From: Paenibacillus phytohabitans | GTDB lineage: Bacteria; Bacillota; Bacilli; Paenibacillales; Paenibacillaceae | Length of the DNA stretch: 64,000 nt | Direction of reading: 5' to 3' | Assembly (NCBI RefSeq): GCF_013141775.1 | Contig: NZ_WHOB01000069.1 | Coordinates: 372,001 to 436,000, forward strand | Part shown: positions 59,607 to 64,000 of the stretch, piece after piece | How the letters are laid out: each line of letters begins with the position of its first letter | Position numbering within the stretch: position 1 is the stretch's first letter | The notes under the pieces: model-generated | Told to the model about the DNA's origin: nothing | The model's input: the letters and a program-made list of their open reading frames with translations, nothing else | The model's database searches: none | Position numbers and translations under genes: made by a program

Positions 59607-60986
59607 CTATAGTTGCTGCACTGAATCCATACGCCGCCAGCCCATGTACACCAGAGACAGAGCAACAACGGTGAGGATGATCCCAAGGACCCGGAATCCG
59701 CCGAAGCTGAACTGATTCCCCATCACGATGCCGATCAGCAACGAAGAAAGGATGGTCCCGAAGTATCTGGACGTACTGAATAATCCGGAGGATACGCCGA
59801 TGATGTCTTTGGGGGAACTGTTGAACAAGGCGGCTTGCATCGCGACATTGTTCAATCCGTTACTGATTCCGAAGGCCGCCAGAGCCAGGCATATGCTGAT
59901 CACCGGGGAGGACGGATTCAACATCACGATCCATACTGACCCGAGTGTCATAAGGATTGCGGATACTACCATGGCGGGCCTTGGACCGGACACATCGATC
60001 CATTTCCCAGCCAGCGGAGAGACAACCAGTGAGCATAAACCCAGACTTAACATAAGAATTCCCGTGTGGAACTCGCTGACATGACGAACCAGCTGCAGGT
60101 AAGACGGCAGGCCGAAAAAGACAGAATAAAACAGAAGATTAACCAGCATGAACTGGAGATTGACCCAAGTCAGCGCCGGATAGCTCGCGAAAGTCCGCAG
60201 CGGAATAAAAGGTGACTTTGCGCTGAGCTCATGCCGCACGAAGAATGCAAGTAGAACAAGTCCGGCAAGTCCGGCTATAACATTGAATAAGGAGACATGT
60301 CCGGAGGATTTGGCAGACAGCAGTTGAGCTAGCAGGGCAACCAGACCTACAGAGAATAGCAGAATACCAGCTACATCCATACGGTTCATCCATTGGCGCA
60401 TAGACAGCTTATTAGCAGCGGCCGCCAGCGGCTGGTCCTTAGGAATAGTCCTCCAGGCTAACACAAAGCTTGCCATCACAAAGGGAACATTGATGAAGAA
60501 GATGGACGACCAGCCCCATAAGTGAATCAGTACCCCTCCGATAAAAGGCCCAATGGCTGCGGCTCCCGAGGTGAACATAGACAGAACAGACAGCGCGGTA
60601 GCCTGCTTCTCCGTAATATGCACCCGTACAATAGCCATTCCTACCGCCACCACCATACTCGTTCCAATGGATTGTACAATCCGGAATAAGATCAGCCACC
60701 CGAAGCCTGGGGCCAAAGGAGCAAATATAGAAGCAACGAAGACGATAACCAGCCCGGTAAGAAAGATGCTCCTGCGTCCGAATAGATCACTGGCTTTGCC
60801 CATGACAGGTTGAGCAACCGCGCTGGCAATATAGAATGAGAAGATAATCCAGGAGACTACGGTGTAATCAAGCTGGAACTGATGCTGTAATCGTGGTATA
60901 GCCACAGAAACCATTGAAGAGTTGAGCGGGTTTAGCAGGATTCCCAGCCCGACGGATATCATTAACCACCAGCTGCGGGTATTCAT
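59607..60986 (-). CDS. MFS transporter (multidrug-type)
   Basis: 459 residues, about 14 membrane helices. N-terminal LNPLNSSMVSVAIPRLQ, motif A-like GKASDLFGRRSIFL and motif C IGPFIGGVLIHLWGWSSIFF place it with drug/proton antiporters of the DHA2 type. The ATG at 60986 has a purine-rich AGGGGGAAAA site. Divergent from a LysR gene across 113 bases, which may control it. Confidence 0.9.
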   Translation of the reverse strand: MNTRSWWLMISVGLGILLNPLNSSMVSVAIPRLQHQFQLDYTVVSWIIFSFYIASAVAQPVMGKASDLFGRRSIFLTGLVIVFVASIFAPLAPGFGWLILFRIVQSIGTSMVVAVGMAIVRVHITEKQATALSVLSMFTSGAAAIGPFIGGVLIHLWGWSSIFFINVPFVMASFVLAWRTIPKDQPLAAAANKLSMRQWMNRMDVAGILLFSVGLVALLAQLLSAKSSGHVSLFNVIAGLAGLVLLAFFVRHELSAKSPFIPLRTFASYPALTWVNLQFMLVNLLFYSVFFGLPSYLQLVRHVSEFHTGILMLSLGLCSLVVSPLAGKWIDVSGPRPAMVVSAILMTLGSVWIVMLNPSSPVISICLALAAFGISNGLNNVAMQAALFNSSPKDIIGVSSGLFSTSRYFGTILSSLLIGIVMGNQFSFGGFRVLGIILTVVALSLVYMGWRRMDSVQQL

Positions 60987-61099
60987 TATATTTTCCCCCT
61001 ATCATTGCGTTAGGGATATCGTACTTGAATTGGATTATTTACTCCAACGCATTTTATGTTATGATTTCATAGACTTGAGGGAATGAATGGAGGCGGGTT

Positions 61100-61975
61100 A
61101 TGGAACTTCTTCAATTGCAATATTTCATCGCAGTGGCCCGTTTGGAGCATATGACCGAGGCTGCGCTTACGTTGCATGTGACTCAGTCCTCACTCAGCAA
61201 GACCATCCAGCGCCTGGAAGAGGATCTTGGGGTTCCCCTGTTTGACCGGACCGGGAGGAAGCTGCGCTTAAATGAGTCCGGCAGCAGATTCCTTCCGCGT
61301 GCGGAGAAGGCCTTGTTTGAATTGGAGCAGGGGAGGCAGGAGCTTAGAGATCTGTCCAGCCTGGAGCCGGATACACTTGAATTAGCCGTGACCACCGCAA
61401 GCACATTGCCTAATATCCTCCGGGAATTCCGCAAAAAGCTGCCGGCTGTCCATTTCCACGTACAAATGCTGTCCATGCATGAGATGATTACCCTTCTTCG
61501 AAGGGGAGAGGTCGATTTCTGTTTGTCCTCACCTCCGGTATGGGGAGAAGATATGGAGTGTCAAATCGTATGCACCGACCCTATCTATGTTGCCGTTCCA
61601 GCGGGGCACCGTTTGGCAGGCCGCCAGAGCGTATCCCTAATAGAGCTCAAGGATGAATGGTTTGCCGGTGTCACAAGAGGCTACGGGATTCGTGATTTGG
61701 TGGACTCCGTATGCCAATCCGCAGGATTTACCCCACAGTATGTGTATGAAGGGGATGAACCGGCAAGGCTCGTCGCCCTGGTGGAAGCGGGAATCGGCTT
61801 AGCCTTCATACCCGGCACGGCCAAGAATGCCCAGGATAATATAGTGTTGATCCCTGTAGAGGATCAGGGACTGGTCAGGGAGATCGCCTTGTTATGGCAT
61901 AAGGGCCGCTACATTTCACAGGCTGGACGGATATTCCGCGACGTCGTTATTGAATATTTTGGTAGACTGGTTTAG
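61100..61975 (+). CDS. LysR-family transcriptional regulator
   Basis: 291 residues. N-terminal winged helix LLQLQYFIAVARLEHMTEAAL, then VTQSSLSKTIQRLEEDLGVPLFDRTGRKL in parts, followed by the two-lobed effector domain (LELAVTTASTLPNILREF, AGRQSVSLIELKDEWFAG). GGAGGCGGG precedes the ATG. Divergent from the MFS exporter, its probable target. It is the last gene with the base composition of the main chromosome; AT-rich DNA starts right after its stop. Confidence 0.92.
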   Translation: MELLQLQYFIAVARLEHMTEAALTLHVTQSSLSKTIQRLEEDLGVPLFDRTGRKLRLNESGSRFLPRAEKALFELEQGRQELRDLSSLEPDTLELAVTTASTLPNILREFRKKLPAVHFHVQMLSMHEMITLLRRGEVDFCLSSPPVWGEDMECQIVCTDPIYVAVPAGHRLAGRQSVSLIELKDEWFAGVTRGYGIRDLVDSVCQSAGFTPQYVYEGDEPARLVALVEAGIGLAFIPGTAKNAQDNIVLIPVEDQGLVREIALLWHKGRYISQAGRIFRDVVIEYFGRLV

Positions 61976-62170
61976 TCTAATTTAGTTCCTCATAAAGGCT
62001 TTTATGTATACGGTCACACATTATATTGAATGAAGGAAATGATATGTTTAATAAGATGCTTCTTAAAGTTTATGTGTTATATTACATAGATATATACTAG
62101 TAATTGATTTATATTCACATCATATTGAATTTTGATTGTTTTTTGGAAAATATACATATAAGGGGTTTCT

Positions 62171-64000
62171 ATGATGAATAGGATTGTTCACTTATCTGAT
62201 TTTCACTTATCCAAAAACGATTTGACGGATTTTAGACTCTATTGCCTTAACCCTTTAATTGCAGATTTGAAGAGATTTAATTCAGAATTAAAAATTGATT
62301 TGATTATATTTTCAGGAGATTTGGTTGATAAAGGAGGGTTAAGCTTTGATAAGGATATTGAGATTGCATTTTTAACATTTGAAGAACTTGTTATTTCACC
62401 TATTCTATCTGCGTTAATGTTACCTAAAGATAGATTTATTTTTGTTCCTGGAAATCATGATATAAATAGGATTATAGAAAAACCACGCATGGAAATAGGA
62501 TTATTAAATTCGTTAAATTCGCCTGAAGAAGTAAATAATTATATTGATGAAGATTCTCTAGATGGTTCTCAGAGAATTGTTCAATTTAAAGATTTTGAAA
62601 AAGCATACTTTCATGCGAGTTCCCATAAAATTAGCAATTTCGCATCAAGCTTTATTTATAAATTTGGAAATTTATCTGTAGGCGTCAGTTGTTTTAATTC
62701 GGCATGGAGATGTTGGGATAGTGATAGAGATAAAGGAAATATTATTATTGGTGAACGGCAAGTAACAAATGCAAGACAAGAAATTGAGAATTGCGATGTT
62801 AAAATAGCAGTAGTTCATCATCCTATCGACTGGTTAGCATCATTTGAAAGAAAGCATATTGACCAAATGATTCAAAGGTCATACAACATGATGTTTTGTG
62901 GACATGTTCACGAAGGTGAGAGCTCATACAAAACATCCATGTATGGGGGGCTGTTCATATCAACAGCTCCTTCAAATTGGAGTGGGAATGTTAGAAGGAG
63001 AGATAGAGATTTTGCAAATGGTTACTCAATTGTTGATTTTACACAAGAGAATATAACAATGTTTAACCGGAGATATAATCATTCAAAAGAGTCATTTGAT
63101 CCTAATCCAGATATGGGTGACCATGAAGGTAAAATATACTACAAATTTCCAAATGCTATATCTATGGGATTCCAATATAAAAAAAAAGATCTTTGTGATT
63201 TAATAAAAACTGAGAAAATACAATTTATAGATGAACATTTGCTCAGTTATCGTTCTCAAACACAAGCTCCAAAAAAAATAGATGAATTATTTGTCTTACC
63301 TCATTTGACTCAAACGTTAAATAAAGAGGAAACTGTATATAATTTAGAAGGAATTTGTAGTGGAAAAGATGATATCATTTTTGTAGGGCGAAAAGAATCA
63401 GGGAAAACAATTTTATTAGATAAGTTATTAGTTGATTTCACTGAATTTTCAGATATATATAATGAAATTCCAGTTCCTATTAACTTAGATGAATGGCCAA
63501 CATCAAATTTCCAAACTGATATTGGCCGTTTTCTTAATCTGAGAGCCGGTGAAGTAAATGAACTTCTTAAAAATCAAAAAATAGTATTATTAATTGATAA
63601 TATAACTCCTAATTCCCAAAAAAATTTAAAACTTAAAAATTTAGAAAAATTCATAACAGAGAACCGGGAGAATGTACGTGTTATAGCAACAGCTGAATCT
63701 CTAATGACAAGTGATCTACCTTTAGAACTAAAAAAACATCCCTTGATTTCTAAATTTACAGTTATAGATATAAAACCTTTTAGATCGAAACAGATTAGAT
63801 CGCTAATTCAAAATTGGTTTTCAACTAATGAAAAATATAATAATTCTGATAGTTTAGAAGAAGTTATAAAAATATTTAACAAACTCAATATTCCTCGTAC
63901 TCCTTTAGCTGTTTCAATGTTTTTAAGCATAATTGAAACACAACCAAACTATACACCTATCAATAATGCTACAATGCTAGAAAATTATATTGAAGAATTG
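62171..64000 (+). CDS. Metallophosphoesterase-STAND/NACHT NTPase fusion, probable defence protein (3' end outside window)
   Basis: The open frame covers 610 codons and continues past the window. Residues ~1-290 are a calcineurin-like metallophosphoesterase with all metal motifs: DFH (10-12), GDLVD (49-53), GNHD (94-97), HH (216-217) and GHVH (244-247). Residues ~395-590 form a STAND-type P-loop domain: Walker A GRKESGKT (406-413), Walker B VLLIDN (472-477), sensor-like VRVIATAES, and a TPLAVSMF motif near 577 as in NACHT/NB-ARC proteins. GC is only about 20-30%, so it is probably acquired. The effector-plus-STAND layout matches anti-phage sensors such as Avs; that role is inference. The ATG at 62174 is an alternative start. 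Confidence 0.85.
   Translation, partial: MMNRIVHLSDFHLSKNDLTDFRLYCLNPLIADLKRFNSELKIDLIIFSGDLVDKGGLSFDKDIEIAFLTFEELVISPILSALMLPKDRFIFVPGNHDINRIIEKPRMEIGLLNSLNSPEEVNNYIDEDSLDGSQRIVQFKDFEKAYFHASSHKISNFASSFIYKFGNLSVGVSCFNSAWRCWDSDRDKGNIIIGERQVTNARQEIENCDVKIAVVHHPIDWLASFERKHIDQMIQRSYNMMFCGHVHEGESSYKTSMYGGLFISTAPSNWSGNVRRRDRDFANGYSIVDFTQENITMFNRRYNHSKESFDPNPDMGDHEGKIYYKFPNAISMGFQYKKKDLCDLIKTEKIQFIDEHLLSYRSQTQAPKKIDELFVLPHLTQTLNKEETVYNLEGICSGKDDIIFVGRKESGKTILLDKLLVDFTEFSDIYNEIPVPINLDEWPTSNFQTDIGRFLNLRAGEVNELLKNQKIVLLIDNITPNSQKNLKLKNLEKFITENRENVRVIATAESLMTSDLPLELKKHPLISKFTVIDIKPFRSKQIRSLIQNWFSTNEKYNNSDSLEEVIKIFNKLNIPRTPLAVSMFLSIIETQPNYTPINNATMLENYIEEL

Overview
The window looks like a chromosomal segment of a Paenibacillus-type member of the Bacillota. 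It has about 50-53% GC, strong AGGAGG-type ribosome-binding sites with some GTG/TTG starts, intrinsic terminators, bacillithiol genes (YojF/BshB2), an Asp23 protein, many OmpR-type two-component systems and Lsa-type ABC-F resistance. No rRNA, tRNA, CRISPR array or insertion sequence was seen.

Region by region. 1-5.8 kb: a Kdp potassium-uptake operon, entered inside kdpA, with a structured intergenic repeat between kdpB and kdpC and ending in a tandemly duplicated KdpD sensor-domain protein without a kinase. 5.9-15.2 kb: a PanE-like reductase; an operon of a His-rich small protein, a nitroreductase and a heterodimeric ABC exporter behind a double palindromic operator; an OmpR-type two-component pair; PssA and a short DedA protein. 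15.3-29.3 kb: a metabolic region of unknown substrate, with a GNAT/beta-sandwich fusion, amidohydrolase and cupin, then an alpha/beta hydrolase, an FAD amine oxidase, a complete Dpp-type importer, a class V aminotransferase and a second amidohydrolase. 29.4-35.1 kb: a HAD phosphatase, an Lsa-like ABC-F ribosome-protection gene behind an attenuator-type leader, and a GH2 glycosidase.

35.2-47.6 kb: a DHA2 drug exporter divergent from a membrane protein across a symmetric PhoP/WalR-like operator, an MCP, two more two-component systems, a TetR-controlled isochorismatase/SDR pair, a LysR/SDR divergon, a second copy of the structured repeat, and an Asp23 protein. 47.6-61.98 kb: an RpiR regulator divergent from two Gfo/Idh/MocA dehydrogenases, an HD protein, a palindromic AT-rich repeat cluster, a secreted protein, small proteins, an aldehyde dehydrogenase divergent from TetR-YojF-BshB2, acetyltransferase, beta-lactamase-like, MFS and LysR genes.

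From about 61.98 kb base composition drops sharply, and a gene running off the window encodes a metallophosphoesterase fused to a STAND/NACHT-type P-loop NTPase. This has the layout of an anti-phage effector-sensor protein and is the best candidate for an undescribed system. Other leads are the repeat with compensatory base changes, the ABC-F leader with mutually exclusive hairpins, and the unassigned catabolic cluster.
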